This document shows positions 36,349 to 45,053 of a DNA stretch of 64,000 nucleotides, piece after piece (the first letter of the stretch is position 1; each line of letters starts with the position of its first letter). The notes under the pieces were generated by a model that made no database searches, was not told the DNA's origin, and was given only the letters and a program-made list of their open reading frames with translations. Both the position numbers and the translations under genes were made by a program. The DNA lies in the NCBI GenBank assembly GCA_002862305.1, contig PKCS01000053.1, positions 1 through 64,000 of the forward strand. Reading direction: 5' to 3'. Source of the DNA: Phycisphaerae bacterium. Lineage in GTDB: Bacteria; Planctomycetota; Phycisphaerae; Phycisphaerales; SM1A02.

Positions 36349-37680
36349 CTAGCCGCGATTGCGTCTCGATTCCACCTCGATGAACTCCATCAGTTCGCGG
36401 ACTTCCCTGCGCTCGACCGGGGCACTCAGCAGCAGGACGTTCATCGCCCCGGAACGGGCCCCAAGGTCGATCGACTCAGGTGGGACCACCGGATTCCGCG
36501 GGTTGCCGTCGGAGTTGTCGTAGTCCCAGGCCCCCCGGATCACGGTGCCGGCGGGAAGGCGCAACGGTTGTTCCAACACCAGCGTCGAGCGGTAGTGGGG
36601 ATTCCAGTCGTCGATCTCGAGCAGGGACACCGGCGACTCCGCCTCCGGCAGCCGGGCTTCAAGCCGGAGGGCCCGGCAGCGGGCCGAGGCACGGGGCGTG
36701 AGCGCAACGACGTCCACCGCGACCGGAAGCGTGAGCTGGTTGGCATACCGACGGGTTTCCCCGGCCTTCAGGGTGACCCGGGGCACCATGAGGTTGACCG
36801 GGAGGAGCGGCCGCCCGGGCGCCGCGTTCGGGAGGGTCTCCAGGACCAGGGTGTCGTCGAGCACTCGTTCGCGTCCCTGGGGACGGTAGTGGACCTCGCT
36901 CAGGATGTCCGAGCCCGGGGGAACGGGCACGTAGAATCCTTCCGGATACTCGAGGCGACCACCTCCGGGCCCCACGATCCCCAGGGCTCCCGCAGGGACC
37001 GAGCGGATGTCAGCCATCATGTAGCTTCCCGGCTCCTCGTCCCAGTCGACCATTCGGCGTCCGTCCCCGGTGGGGTCCGCCGAGAACGCCACCGCACCGA
37101 GCGTCTGGGGAGCGGCGCTTCGGTAATCGAGCGCGCGGACCCGAAGGGGTCTCGGGTTCCCGACCGGGAGGACGAAGGTTCGCTTGTCGCGTTCAGCCTT
37201 GTACCAGCGAACGCCACCCTCTGCGGGGACCGTCCACGGCGAGCGCATCCGGAGGTGGAGCCTCGGGGAAGCCTCGGAGGCATCGAGGGGACGCGCCTCG
37301 GGTGCCTCCTCGACGACCGACGGTCCGGCAGGCGGCTCCCCGGTGGGACAGCCGGCCGTGAGCCAGGCGAGGAGGGCCGAACGATCCGGTTCGGGGAGGG
37401 TGCGATCCCCGTGCACCGGGCGACCTCCGCTGACCAGCCAGGGTGGCATCAGGCGGTTCCCGACCACCTCCGCGACAAAGCTCCGACGTGGACGGAAGTC
37501 CTCGGGCGAGGCGAGAACGAAGGGGGCGGCACCGTCGGGGGCGTGGCAGTCCCCGCACCTGGCGGCCACCAGAGAACCGATCCCCCCGTGCCAGGTGGGC
37601 GGCGGCTCGGTGGTCGCGGACGGTACGGCCCCCGAGAGCTGCATCCCGACCACCATCGCATGGAAGAGCCCCGGGATCAC
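36349..37680 (-). CDS. Cytochrome c / copper-monooxygenase-like protein
   Basis: The product is 443 residues. A single haem-binding site CGDCH lies at residues 42-46, in a short cytochrome-like domain of the planctomycete type (APDGAAPFVLASPEDF... MPPWLVSGG). The remaining ~300 residues are all beta, with a segment SDILSEVHYRPQG that resembles the PHM-type copper ascorbate-dependent monooxygenase fold, but I cannot point to the full set of copper ligands. The GTG start overlaps the stop codon of the upstream redoxin gene (GTGA), so the two are coupled. In many planctomycetes, redoxin, cytochrome and monooxygenase domains are one protein (from memory). Confidence 0.7.
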   Translation of the reverse strand: MIPGLFHAMVVGMQLSGAVPSATTEPPPTWHGGIGSLVAARCGDCHAPDGAAPFVLASPEDFRPRRSFVAEVVGNRLMPPWLVSGGRPVHGDRTLPEPDRSALLAWLTAGCPTGEPPAGPSVVEEAPEARPLDASEASPRLHLRMRSPWTVPAEGGVRWYKAERDKRTFVLPVGNPRPLRVRALDYRSAAPQTLGAVAFSADPTGDGRRMVDWDEEPGSYMMADIRSVPAGALGIVGPGGGRLEYPEGFYVPVPPGSDILSEVHYRPQGRERVLDDTLVLETLPNAAPGRPLLPVNLMVPRVTLKAGETRRYANQLTLPVAVDVVALTPRASARCRALRLEARLPEAESPVSLLEIDDWNPHYRSTLVLEQPLRLPAGTVIRGAWDYDNSDGNPRNPVVPPESIDLGARSGAMNVLLLSAPVERREVRELMEFIEVESRRNRG

Positions 37681-38255
37681 GGAACCCGCTCGATCCGGCA
37701 GCCGACCGCCGGTGGATGCGGCTCCGGCACCGGCCGTCCCTGGCAGGCCAGCGTGATTGCCTCGCGGAGGTCATGGCGACTCGGCTGTTCCCGACGGTTC
37801 CCGATGGAAGCGTAGAGGTCGTTGATGCGGCCCCGATAGCACACCTGGAACCGGTCGGGGCCCAGGCATTCCAGCACCAGCCCTTCCGGGGTGATCCGGG
37901 CATCGAACCGTTCGACGAGGTGCTTGTCGGGGTCGAGCAGGATCGTGCCCTCCAGCCGATAGTCACGCGCGTGCTCCGCAGCACGGTCGAGAGTGAGTCC
38001 GCTGCGAGGGTAGACGAGGAAGGTCGAGACGCCCTGCTCGCGTGCCCGGGCGAGGGTGCGACGAAGCTGGGGCGCCATCGCGTTCCCGATCGGGCAGTCG
38101 ACGCTGGTGAACACCACCGCCAGGACCTCGCCCGGTTCGGCGGGCAGCTGGGGTGCTTCCACGGGACGGGGAGACGCCGGGGACGAGGGACCCGGTCCGG
38201 GGCCTCGGCAGCCGAGAACGACCAGCGCGAGGACAGGTCCGAAGAGGACCCACAT
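37677..38255 (-). CDS. Thioredoxin-fold redoxin lipoprotein
   Basis: The product is 192 residues. A lipobox ends at Cys16 (VVLGC) and a proline-rich linker follows. The thioredoxin fold (~42-185) carries VVFTSVDCPIGNAMAPQLRR with a single active-site cysteine (Cys54) and no CxxC, as in AhpC/TSA-like redoxins. It would act on the periplasmic side. Its stop overlaps the start of the cytochrome c/monooxygenase-like gene, which suggests that the redoxin and the cytochrome work as a pair. Confidence 0.75.
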   Translation of the reverse strand: MWVLFGPVLALVVLGCRGPGPGPSSPASPRPVEAPQLPAEPGEVLAVVFTSVDCPIGNAMAPQLRRTLARAREQGVSTFLVYPRSGLTLDRAAEHARDYRLEGTILLDPDKHLVERFDARITPEGLVLECLGPDRFQVCYRGRINDLYASIGNRREQPSRHDLREAITLACQGRPVPEPHPPAVGCRIERVP

Positions 38256-38311
38256 CGTCCTGGGACTGCGGGACGCGGGATTGGCGTGATCGATTCGCAC
38301 TGATGAGGTGG

Positions 38312-39361
38312 TCAGTTGGAGCAGGCCTCGGCGTAGTCGGTGCAGGCCTGGTTCCAGTTCTCGCAGCAGTACTCGAAGCCCGGGGTGGTGTGCACGCAGT
38401 TGCAGATCTGGGGTGGGATCATCAGGGCCGCGCAGGAGGAGCAGCCCCCACCGCCGCCACCGGGGCCTCCGCCCCCCCCACCGGGACCGCCGCCGCCGGC
38501 GAAGTTCGAGAGTTCCGGCATCCCACGGTAGCACCCCAGGGAGAAGGGGAACTGGTCCTGGAGGTGGTAGTGGTAGCCGCGGACCGGGTCGGAATGGCCA
38601 CCGCAGTCGTCGAGGTCGGTGGGCGGGAGGCCCCCGACGTCGTTGAGTCCGTGAATCGGATAGCCGTCGAAGGCGTAGCCCACGATGCCGGAATGGCCAT
38701 CGGGATCGTCGACCTCCCCGAAGCAGGGGCTCATCTGGTGGTAGTGGTACCGACCGTCCGGCGAGGCGTGGCCGCGGCAGAAGTCCATGCAGATGTTCCC
38801 GGGGGCGGGAACGCCTCCGCCGTCGTAGGCGTTGTAGATGGCGGCCCCGGTGATCGCGACGCCGATCGGACCCAGGGTGTCGAGCACGTCGACCGCGGGA
38901 TCATCGGTCGGGACCGGTTCCAGGGGGATCATCCAGACGTTGTTCTGGACGCTCGGGGTGTTCGGGTTGAAGCAGTTCTGGCCGGTGTCGGGATCGAAGT
39001 AGCTGCCGTCGAAGGGACCGGTCGCGTGGCAGGGGAGCCCGGTGGTGGTGACCACCATCATCCCCTCCGCCTGGGTGACCACCACCGCGTCGCAGAAGGG
39101 ATTCGTCGGGCAGGTGAAGTTCCACTGGGAGAGCACGATGGCAAGGTCCGCACCGCCCACCGAACCGCTGGCGTCGAGGTCCGCGGTCGCGTCGGCGGTG
39201 TTCCAGTAGGCGAGCACCACCGCGAGGTCCGCGCCGTTCACCTGCCCGTCCCGGTCGAGGTCCGCGGTGCAGCTGGCCTGCGCGAGGGCCGGGGAGCTGG
39301 TACCGAGGGCGAGCGCGGCTCCCAGCACCACCAGCGGGATCGAGGTCTCGGGAGCGGGCAT
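38312..39361 (-). CDS. YHYH-domain secreted protein with N-terminal dockerin
   Basis: The product is 349 residues. A signal peptide (1-28) is followed directly by a dockerin pair (~32-80: DLDRDGQVNGADLAVVLAYW, DLDASGSVGGADLAIVLSQW). This is the reverse of the usual C-terminal placement. A YHYH domain follows (~85-285) with DGRYHYHQMSPC, GYAFDGYPIHG and RGYHYHLQDQ. A polyglycine linker (~292-310) and a Cys-rich tail (eight Cys, CSSC... CNC... CCENW... ACTDY) end the protein. The function of YHYH domains is not known. AAAGGATG precedes the ATG. Confidence 0.82.
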   Translation of the reverse strand: MPAPETSIPLVVLGAALALGTSSPALAQASCTADLDRDGQVNGADLAVVLAYWNTADATADLDASGSVGGADLAIVLSQWNFTCPTNPFCDAVVVTQAEGMMVVTTTGLPCHATGPFDGSYFDPDTGQNCFNPNTPSVQNNVWMIPLEPVPTDDPAVDVLDTLGPIGVAITGAAIYNAYDGGGVPAPGNICMDFCRGHASPDGRYHYHQMSPCFGEVDDPDGHSGIVGYAFDGYPIHGLNDVGGLPPTDLDDCGGHSDPVRGYHYHLQDQFPFSLGCYRGMPELSNFAGGGGPGGGGGGPGGGGGGCSSCAALMIPPQICNCVHTTPGFEYCCENWNQACTDYAEACSN

Positions 39362-39571
39362 GGCATCATCCTTTCTGGTGGTGCGGAACGGTCCGGGGAC
39401 GCGGCGTCGATGGATCGACGGACCGGATCCACACGGAGCACGGGCCGACTCGTAAATAGTGACGGGCGTGCTGTCGGACGACAAGGACCCACTTCCGTAT
39501 TTGCCGAAATCCACGGGCGATGTGACCTGCGATCGGCGACAGGGCACCCGGACGAGGACAGGGGATTGTTT

Positions 39572-39577
39572 TATACT
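39572..39577 (+). promoter_or_regulatory. Candidate -10 element for fumC
   Basis: TATACT is the best -10 match in the 260-base gap before fumC, 44 bases before the start codon. No good -35 hexamer is seen at 16-18 bases upstream. Confidence 0.35.
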
Positions 39578-39621
39578 CCGTCAGCATTCCTCGCACCCAC
39601 ACCCCCAGCCCCAGGCCGCCC

Positions 39622-41070
39622 ATGCACGACCAGCCCGCGACGCCCGACGCCAGGACCGAACACGACTCCATGGGACACATGGAGGTGCCCGCCGACGCCC
39701 TCTACGGCGCCACCACCCAGCGGGCGGTGATGAACTTCCCGATCAAGGGCGAACCGGTCACCTGGAACGTCATCCACGCGTTCCTGCTGGTCAAGCGGTC
39801 CGCCGCGGAAGCGAACCGAACCCTCGGCAAGCTCGACCCCGAACTGGCCGGGCACATCGTCACCGCCTGCGACCGGATGCTCGCCGACCTCGAGGATCCC
39901 GGCCGACGCGACGAGGCGATGGCCCACTTCCCGGTCGACGTCTACCAGACCGGGTCGGGCACCTCCACGAACATGAACACCAACGAGGTGATCGCGAACC
40001 TGGTCGCCACCGCGACCGGGGGCACGATCGGATCGCACGACCCGGTCCATCCCAACGACCACGTCAACATGGGCCAGTCCTCCAACGACACCTTCCCCAC
40101 CGCGATGAACGTCGCGTGCGCCCTCGCCCTGCGGGACCAGCTGGTCCCCGCCCTCGAGACCCTCGCCGGCTCCCTCGAGCGGAAGGCCACCGAGTTCGAC
40201 GACGTCGTGAAGATCGGACGCACCCACCTCCAGGACGCCACCCCGATCCGCCTCGGCCAGGAATTCTCGGGCTTCGCCGCCCAGGTCCGCTACGGGGTCG
40301 ACCGGTGCCTCCAGGCGATGCGGGAGCTCGCGGGCAACCTCGCGATCGGGGGGACCGCGGTCGGGACCGGCATCAACACCCACCCCCGCTTCGCGGGCCT
40401 GGTCACCAGGTCGCTCAGCGAGGCCACCGGAATGGAGTTCGGCGAGGCCGCGAACCACTTCGAGGCGCAGTCGGCGATCGACTCCATGGTCGACGCCCAC
40501 GCACGGCTCAAGACCGTGGCGGTCAGCCTCTCCGTGGTCTCCAGCAACATCCGGCTGATGGCCTGCGGCCCGCGCTGCGGCCTGAACGAGCTGGTCCTCC
40601 CGGCGGTCCAGCCGGGTTCGTCGATCATGCCCGGCAAGGTGAACCCCGTGATCCTCGAATCCGCGATGCAGGTGTGCATGAAGGTCGTCGGCAACGACGG
40701 GACCATCGCCCTCGCGGGCATGGGGGGACTCGGGTCCCTGCTCAACCTGAACGTGGCCCTCCCGCTGGCCGCGACCACCATGCTCGAGAGCATCCTGCTG
40801 CTCGCCAGCTCGGCCGGGAACCTCGCCGTGCGCTGCGTCGACGGGCTCTCGGCCAACACCGACTCGATCCAGGCACTGGTGGAACGAAGCCTGATGCTGG
40901 GCACCGCCCTGGTCCCGGCCCTGGGCTACAACGAATCCGCCCGGATCGCGAAGGCCTGCCACGAGACCGGCCAGACCATCCGGGAGTACTGCCTGGAGCA
41001 CGGGCTGCTCGACGCGGACCAGCTGGACGAGCTGCTGGACGTCAGCTCCATGACCCATCCCCATGACTGA
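39622..41070 (+). CDS. fumC: Fumarate hydratase class II
   Basis: The product is 482 residues, the normal length. The fumarase/aspartase signature GSSIMPGKVN is at residues 332-341. SGTSTNMNTNEV (~112-123), MGQSSNDTFPT (~150-160) and IGRTHLQDATP (~198-208) are the other active-site segments. It hydrates fumarate to L-malate in the TCA cycle in an iron-free manner. The ATG at 39622 has no obvious ribosome binding site. Its 3' end overlaps the carbonic anhydrase gene by 8 bases. Confidence 0.96.
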   Translation: MHDQPATPDARTEHDSMGHMEVPADALYGATTQRAVMNFPIKGEPVTWNVIHAFLLVKRSAAEANRTLGKLDPELAGHIVTACDRMLADLEDPGRRDEAMAHFPVDVYQTGSGTSTNMNTNEVIANLVATATGGTIGSHDPVHPNDHVNMGQSSNDTFPTAMNVACALALRDQLVPALETLAGSLERKATEFDDVVKIGRTHLQDATPIRLGQEFSGFAAQVRYGVDRCLQAMRELAGNLAIGGTAVGTGINTHPRFAGLVTRSLSEATGMEFGEAANHFEAQSAIDSMVDAHARLKTVAVSLSVVSSNIRLMACGPRCGLNELVLPAVQPGSSIMPGKVNPVILESAMQVCMKVVGNDGTIALAGMGGLGSLLNLNVALPLAATTMLESILLLASSAGNLAVRCVDGLSANTDSIQALVERSLMLGTALVPALGYNESARIAKACHETGQTIREYCLEHGLLDADQLDELLDVSSMTHPHD

Positions 41071-41677
41071 CCCGACCACCACCCCCCGATCCCCGGAGGA
41101 GGCGATCGCCGAGCTGCTCGCCGGCAACGATCGCTACGTCGCGGGACGGACCGTGTCCACCAACCCCCCCGAGGCCCGCGCCGGGCTCGCGGCCGGGCAG
41201 GCCCCCTTCGCGGCGTTCATCCGGTGCGCGGACTCCCGGGTCGCCCCGGAACTCGTCTTCGACCAACCCCTGGGGGCGATCTTCGTGACCGCGATCGCCG
41301 GCAACGTGGTGACCACCGAAGTGGTGGCGAGCCTCGAATACGCGGTGGAAGTGCTCGGTACCCGGCTGGTGGTGGTCATGGGGCATTCGGGATGCGGTGC
41401 GGTGGAGGCCGCGATCCGCTATCGCGACCAGCCCGAGGCGCTGCCGGGCTCCCTGCCCGAGCTGATCGCGCAGGTCACGGTGACGGGGGGCCCGGCGGAC
41501 GGGGAGGAGCTGCCTGGGCTGGTGGCCACGTCGGTCGTCGCCAACGCCAACGAAGGCGTGGACCAGCTCCTCCGGCGCTCCCCGGTGATCGCCGAAGCGG
41601 TCGCGGAGGAGCGGGCCCGCGTGGTGGCCGGGGTGTTCGACCTGGGGACCGGCCGTTTCGAGCTCACTCGCCCCTGA
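41063..41677 (+). CDS. Beta-class carbonic anhydrase
   Basis: The product is 204 residues. Zinc ligands and catalytic residues are in CADSRV (Cys55, Asp57, Arg59) and GHSGCGAV (His108, Cys111). It interconverts CO2 and bicarbonate and could feed carboxylases. The gene overlaps the end of fumC by 8 bases, so they are translationally coupled. A terminator follows directly. Confidence 0.95.
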   Translation: MTDPTTTPRSPEEAIAELLAGNDRYVAGRTVSTNPPEARAGLAAGQAPFAAFIRCADSRVAPELVFDQPLGAIFVTAIAGNVVTTEVVASLEYAVEVLGTRLVVVMGHSGCGAVEAAIRYRDQPEALPGSLPELIAQVTVTGGPADGEELPGLVATSVVANANEGVDQLLRRSPVIAEAVAEERARVVAGVFDLGTGRFELTRP

Positions 41678-41700
41678 CCGCCGGCGGAGGGGGCGGTTTC
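41677..41700 (+). terminator. Intrinsic terminator after the carbonic anhydrase gene
   Basis: ACCGCC (41677-41682) pairs with GGCGGT (41692-41697) around a 9-base loop, followed by TTC. The stem begins at the last base of the stop codon. Confidence 0.5.
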
Positions 41701-41722
41701 TCCACCATGACCAGGCCCGACG

Positions 41723-41751
41723 TTGGCCGGAACACGAACCGTTGGTAGACT
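41723..41751 (+). promoter_or_regulatory. Sigma-70-type promoter of tRNA-Gly(CCC)
   Basis: TTGGCC (41723-41728) and TAGACT (41746-41751) are separated by 17 bases. The tRNA begins 22 bases after the -10 element, so transcription would start about 15 bases upstream of the mature 5' end. Confidence 0.55.
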
Positions 41752-41773
41752 AGGTCGAGCGCTGAGGCGCGAC

Positions 41774-41844
<71 letters not shown>

Positions 41845-41905
41845 TTTGTAGACTCCGACCGATCGCACCGGGAGGGATGACGAGCACCCCCGCTCGGGAC
41901 CGAGG

Positions 41906-42547
41906 TCAGCCGGGTCCGGACCCCTCGCACAACTGATAGAGATCGACCAGGGTGGCGGGGCTGGCAGAACGTGCCTCGGGATGGTCCGCCCAGTACGCCA
42001 GCGTTGCACGGCGACTCAGGAACCGCGGGAGCGACAGCTCCCCGCCGGGGTCGGATCGGGCCTGGAGCCCGCCGTACAGTCGTTCGGCCAGTTCGGGACC
42101 GAGCCGGGGATCCTCGCGGAGCGAGGCACTGAGGAGCAGCCATCGATCGTCGATCGGTTCGATGACCGAGGCGTATCCCGCGCAGACCTCGGGGAGCGAC
42201 ACGCCCCCGCCGGCGAGCAGGCGGCGGATCCGGGAGACCTCGAGGCGTTCGTCGTACCACGTCGCCACCAGCATCTCGGCGTCGTTTCGGGAGAAGTCCG
42301 CGGGAACCTCGAACAACGCGGAGCACAGCGCGATGCGTCGTTCGAGGATCGACTCCAGGGTCGAGAGTGCCGAACGAAGCACGGCCGCCGGCGTCGAAGG
42401 ACCGGACGTGGTCTCGGGGGCCTCGGCGTGTTCCTGGACGATCGGGGCGGGGTCCGGCGGGGCCATCGAGGAGGATGAGCAGCCGGGGAGTCCGGACAGC
42501 AACCCGACCAGGGCCACCCGGATCGTTGTGGTCGCGACCGAAGGCAT
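41906..42547 (-). CDS. Lipoprotein of unknown function
   Basis: The product is 213 residues with a lipobox ending at Cys23 (GLPGC) and a Ser/Pro-rich linker. The rest is mostly helical with no motif I recognise. Segments such as LESILERRIALCSALFEVPA and DDRWLLLSASLREDPRLGPE suggest a helical bundle. The start at 42547 is set by the signal peptide. TATCCT lies 8 bases upstream and no ribosome binding site is visible. Confidence 0.7.
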   Translation of the reverse strand: MPSVATTTIRVALVGLLSGLPGCSSSSMAPPDPAPIVQEHAEAPETTSGPSTPAAVLRSALSTLESILERRIALCSALFEVPADFSRNDAEMLVATWYDERLEVSRIRRLLAGGGVSLPEVCAGYASVIEPIDDRWLLLSASLREDPRLGPELAERLYGGLQARSDPGGELSLPRFLSRRATLAYWADHPEARSASPATLVDLYQLCEGSGPG

Positions 42548-42757
42548 CGCAGCCGAGGATAGCAGGATCACCACCCCCGAAGGGCGCCCGCGATCCACGC
42601 CCGTGATCCATGGGGTGGGTGCGAGGCGCCTCGGCGTCCGCTCCACGACCCCGCGCAGCGACCGGTACGCCTGGCTCGAGAAAAGCCTATCCTTGTGCCG
42701 TCCCGGGAAGGACCCTGCCCGTCGGACGGCCTAGGCTCAGGTCCAAGGAGATCACCC

Positions 42758-43153
42758 GTGCCGAACCTCTTCCTTCCCATCCTCACCGGCTGGTGCGCCC
42801 TCTGGCTGGTCCTGGCCGGCATCGGGTTCCTGTTCGGACTTCGCTGCACCAGGGGCCCCGAGACCCATCGCTGGTTCACCGGCTTCTGGGTGATGACCAT
42901 CTTCTGGGTCGCGGTCGACCTGGTGATCGTGGTCTGGGCGCTCCTGGCCCCGGTGGACGACGTCGCCGAATTCCAGAAGCTGCTGCTGATCAACAGCGGA
43001 CTCGACGTGGTGTACATCATCGTCGGCGGCATCCTCGTCACCCGGAAGGACCGGCTCGCTTCCGGATTCGGGGCGGCGATCATCCTCCAGGGGGTGTTCC
43101 TGCTGGGATTCGACCTGGCGTGGTGGTGGATCCTCGGCCAGCCCGTCGCCTGA
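42758..43153 (+). CDS. Small four-helix membrane protein
   Basis: The product is 131 residues with four hydrophobic helices (~5-25, 42-66, 78-97, 107-127). No catalytic motif is recognised. It resembles small conserved DUF proteins of bacterial membranes. The GTG start is supported by AAGGAG about 7 bases upstream. An ATG-type extension further upstream would add a hydrophilic leader and is rejected. Confidence 0.72.
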   Translation: MPNLFLPILTGWCALWLVLAGIGFLFGLRCTRGPETHRWFTGFWVMTIFWVAVDLVIVVWALLAPVDDVAEFQKLLLINSGLDVVYIIVGGILVTRKDRLASGFGAAIILQGVFLLGFDLAWWWILGQPVA

Positions 43154-43170
43154 GGGACCCGGAGTTCGCG

Positions 43171-43524
43171 ATGAACGCCTCGCTTCCGGAAAAGACCTGC
43201 GCTCGGTGTGGACGACGGTTCGCCTGGCGCAAGAAGTGGGAACGCGACTGGGAACACGTCCGGTACTGTTCCAACGCCTGCAAGCGCGGCCGGCCCGGCG
43301 ACGAGGAGCGACGGCTCGAGGAGCGGATCCTCGCCGCGGTGTCCGGGGCACCCGCCCGGGGCAGGCCCCTGGAGGAACTGGCACGCACCCCCGCGGAACG
43401 GGAACCCCTCCGACAGGCGGCCAGGCGACTGGCCCTCGCGGGCCGGATCAGCCTCCTCCAGTCCGGACGAACCATCGATCCCCGAGACCTCCGCGGACCG
43501 GTGCGGATCGCCTCGCCGAAATGA
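43171..43524 (+). CDS. DUF2256-DUF3253 zinc-finger protein
   Basis: The product is 117 residues. Residues ~8-42 are a DUF2256 zinc knuckle ([18 protein letters not shown], then YCSNACK). Residues ~48-110 fit DUF3253, a small helical, winged-helix-like domain ([20 protein letters not shown]). The fused form is found in several bacterial groups. The function is unknown, possibly nucleic-acid binding. GGAG precedes the ATG. It is separated from the membrane protein gene by 17 bases, so both are likely in one transcript. Confidence 0.82.
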   Translation: MNASLPEKTCARCGRRFAWRKKWERDWEHVRYCSNACKRGRPGDEERRLEERILAAVSGAPARGRPLEELARTPAEREPLRQAARRLALAGRISLLQSGRTIDPRDLRGPVRIASPK

Positions 43525-43557
43525 ACCGGCCGACCCGGCCAGAGGGGGGCGACTAGG

Positions 43558-44100
43558 ATGGGGCCACCCATGGAAGTACCCGAATCCATCCCCTGCCCAC
43601 CCCGATTCTCGGAACACGTGTTCACGAGAGCCTACGAGGTCCCGGTCCCCTGGCAGGTCCCCTGGTCCTGGTTGATGACGCCGGAGACCTTCACCAAGGG
43701 GCAGGTGTGGCCGTTCCGGGTCGAGTTCCTCGACACCCCCCTGCCCGACGGCCGGATCGCCCGCGGGTTCGACGTGGGGACGCTGAACGCCCACCACGGG
43801 CCGTTCATGAACTTCTGCGGCCGCATCACCCGGGTCGAGACCGGACCGGACGGGGGGCGGCGCGACCTGCACTACGACTACGGGGCCTACGCACTGGCGT
43901 TCCGCCTGATCCGGCCCACCCTGCTCCGCGTCGAAGCGGCCCCGAGCAGCCCGACCACCAGCGTGGTGACGGTGCGCATCGAGTCCCACGTCCGGCGCGG
44001 CATGCACCGGGCCTGGACCCTCGCGCAGCGATGCTTCTGGCCGGGCTTCGGCCTCGCCCTGCGCAAGGCCTGCCGTCGAGCCAACCAGGTGCCTTCCTGA
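43558..44100 (+). CDS. Hypothetical protein
   Basis: The product is 180 residues and soluble, with no signal peptide. The sequence PWSWLMTPETFTKGQVWPFR and a mixed alpha/beta pattern could fit a SRPBCC/START-like fold, but I do not recognise the family. The C-terminus is basic and helical. The start at 43558 has AGAGGGGGG about 9 bases upstream. A second ATG at 43570 is possible. It lies in a rightward run of short genes leading to the SDR. Confidence 0.65.
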   Translation: MGPPMEVPESIPCPPRFSEHVFTRAYEVPVPWQVPWSWLMTPETFTKGQVWPFRVEFLDTPLPDGRIARGFDVGTLNAHHGPFMNFCGRITRVETGPDGGRRDLHYDYGAYALAFRLIRPTLLRVEAAPSSPTTSVVTVRIESHVRRGMHRAWTLAQRCFWPGFGLALRKACRRANQVPS

Positions 44101-44136
44101 GTCCGAATCGCCCCCCCCGCACCCCCTACGGAGCCC

Positions 44137-44940
44137 ATGACCATGACCACCGACGACCCGACCACTCTCTTCACCCTCGAGGGCGTCACCGCGGCGGTCG
44201 TCGGCGCCTCCTCCGGGATCGGCCGCAGTCTCAGCCTGGCCTATGCGCGGGCGGGGGCGACGGTGTACGCGGCCGCACGCCGGGTGGACCGCCTCGAGGA
44301 ACTCGCGTCGGAGGCTCCGGACGGTCGGATCATCCCCCACGAAGTCGACGTCTGCCGGGAATCGGACATCGCGGGGTTCATCGAACGGATCGAGCAGGAT
44401 GGACAAGTCGCCACCGTGGTGCTCAATGCGGCGGGGCTGTTCTCCTACACGCCTCCGCCGATGCCCGACGAGGAGTTCGCGAAGGTGCTCGATGTCAACC
44501 TCATGGGCACCTGGCGGGTCCTGGTCGCCTTCGGCGAACACCTCAAGCGGGCGAACCGACCAGGCAGCCTGATCACGATCGGATCCAGCTGCACCACGTT
44601 CACCGTCGCCCCGTCCAACCATGCCTACTTCGCCTCGAAGGGTGGGGTCGAGAACCTGGTTCGCTGGGTGGCCGCCGACCTCGCGGAGTCGGACATCCGG
44701 GTCAACCTCATCGCCCCGGGCTGGATCGAGACCGACATGGTGGAGACCGCGCTCTCCCGGGAGGACCGGGTCTCGATCCTCAAGGAACACCTGCCCCTGA
44801 AGCGGATCGGGACCACCGATGACGTCACCGGTGCGGGACTGTTCCTCGCCAGCGAGGCTTCCCGGTACGTGACCGGGATCACGCTGCTGGTGGACGGGGG
44901 CCTCGCCCTGAACCGGGTCTGGAACATCCGACCGACCTAG
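44137..44940 (+). CDS. Short-chain dehydrogenase/reductase
   Basis: The product is 267 residues. The cofactor loop is GASSGIG (23-29), NAAG lies at 97-100, the catalytic Ser is at 150-151 (GSSC), and Tyr164/Lys168 sit in YFASK. The C-terminus LLVDGGLALNRVW matches classical SDRs. It probably oxidises or reduces an alcohol/ketone with NAD(P). The arginine after the first strand (AARRVDR) slightly favours NADP. The substrate is unknown. Confidence 0.92.
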   Translation: MTMTTDDPTTLFTLEGVTAAVVGASSGIGRSLSLAYARAGATVYAAARRVDRLEELASEAPDGRIIPHEVDVCRESDIAGFIERIEQDGQVATVVLNAAGLFSYTPPPMPDEEFAKVLDVNLMGTWRVLVAFGEHLKRANRPGSLITIGSSCTTFTVAPSNHAYFASKGGVENLVRWVAADLAESDIRVNLIAPGWIETDMVETALSREDRVSILKEHLPLKRIGTTDDVTGAGLFLASEASRYVTGITLLVDGGLALNRVWNIRPT

Positions 44941-44986
44941 CCGCGGCACGGTGGTGACGGGACCAGGGAAAAGCCCGACTGTACGC

Positions 44987-45015
44987 TTGGTCGACCCCAC
45001 GTCGCCTGCTAAGGT
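44987..45015 (+). promoter_or_regulatory. Sigma-70-type promoter of the patatin-like gene
   Basis: TTGGTC (44987-44992) and TAAGGT (45010-45015) are separated by 17 bases. The start codon lies 39 bases after the -10 element, with GGAG in between. Confidence 0.45.
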
Positions 45016-45053
45016 CGGACGTTCCCGCCGCCCCTCGGCTCCATGGAGTGCTG

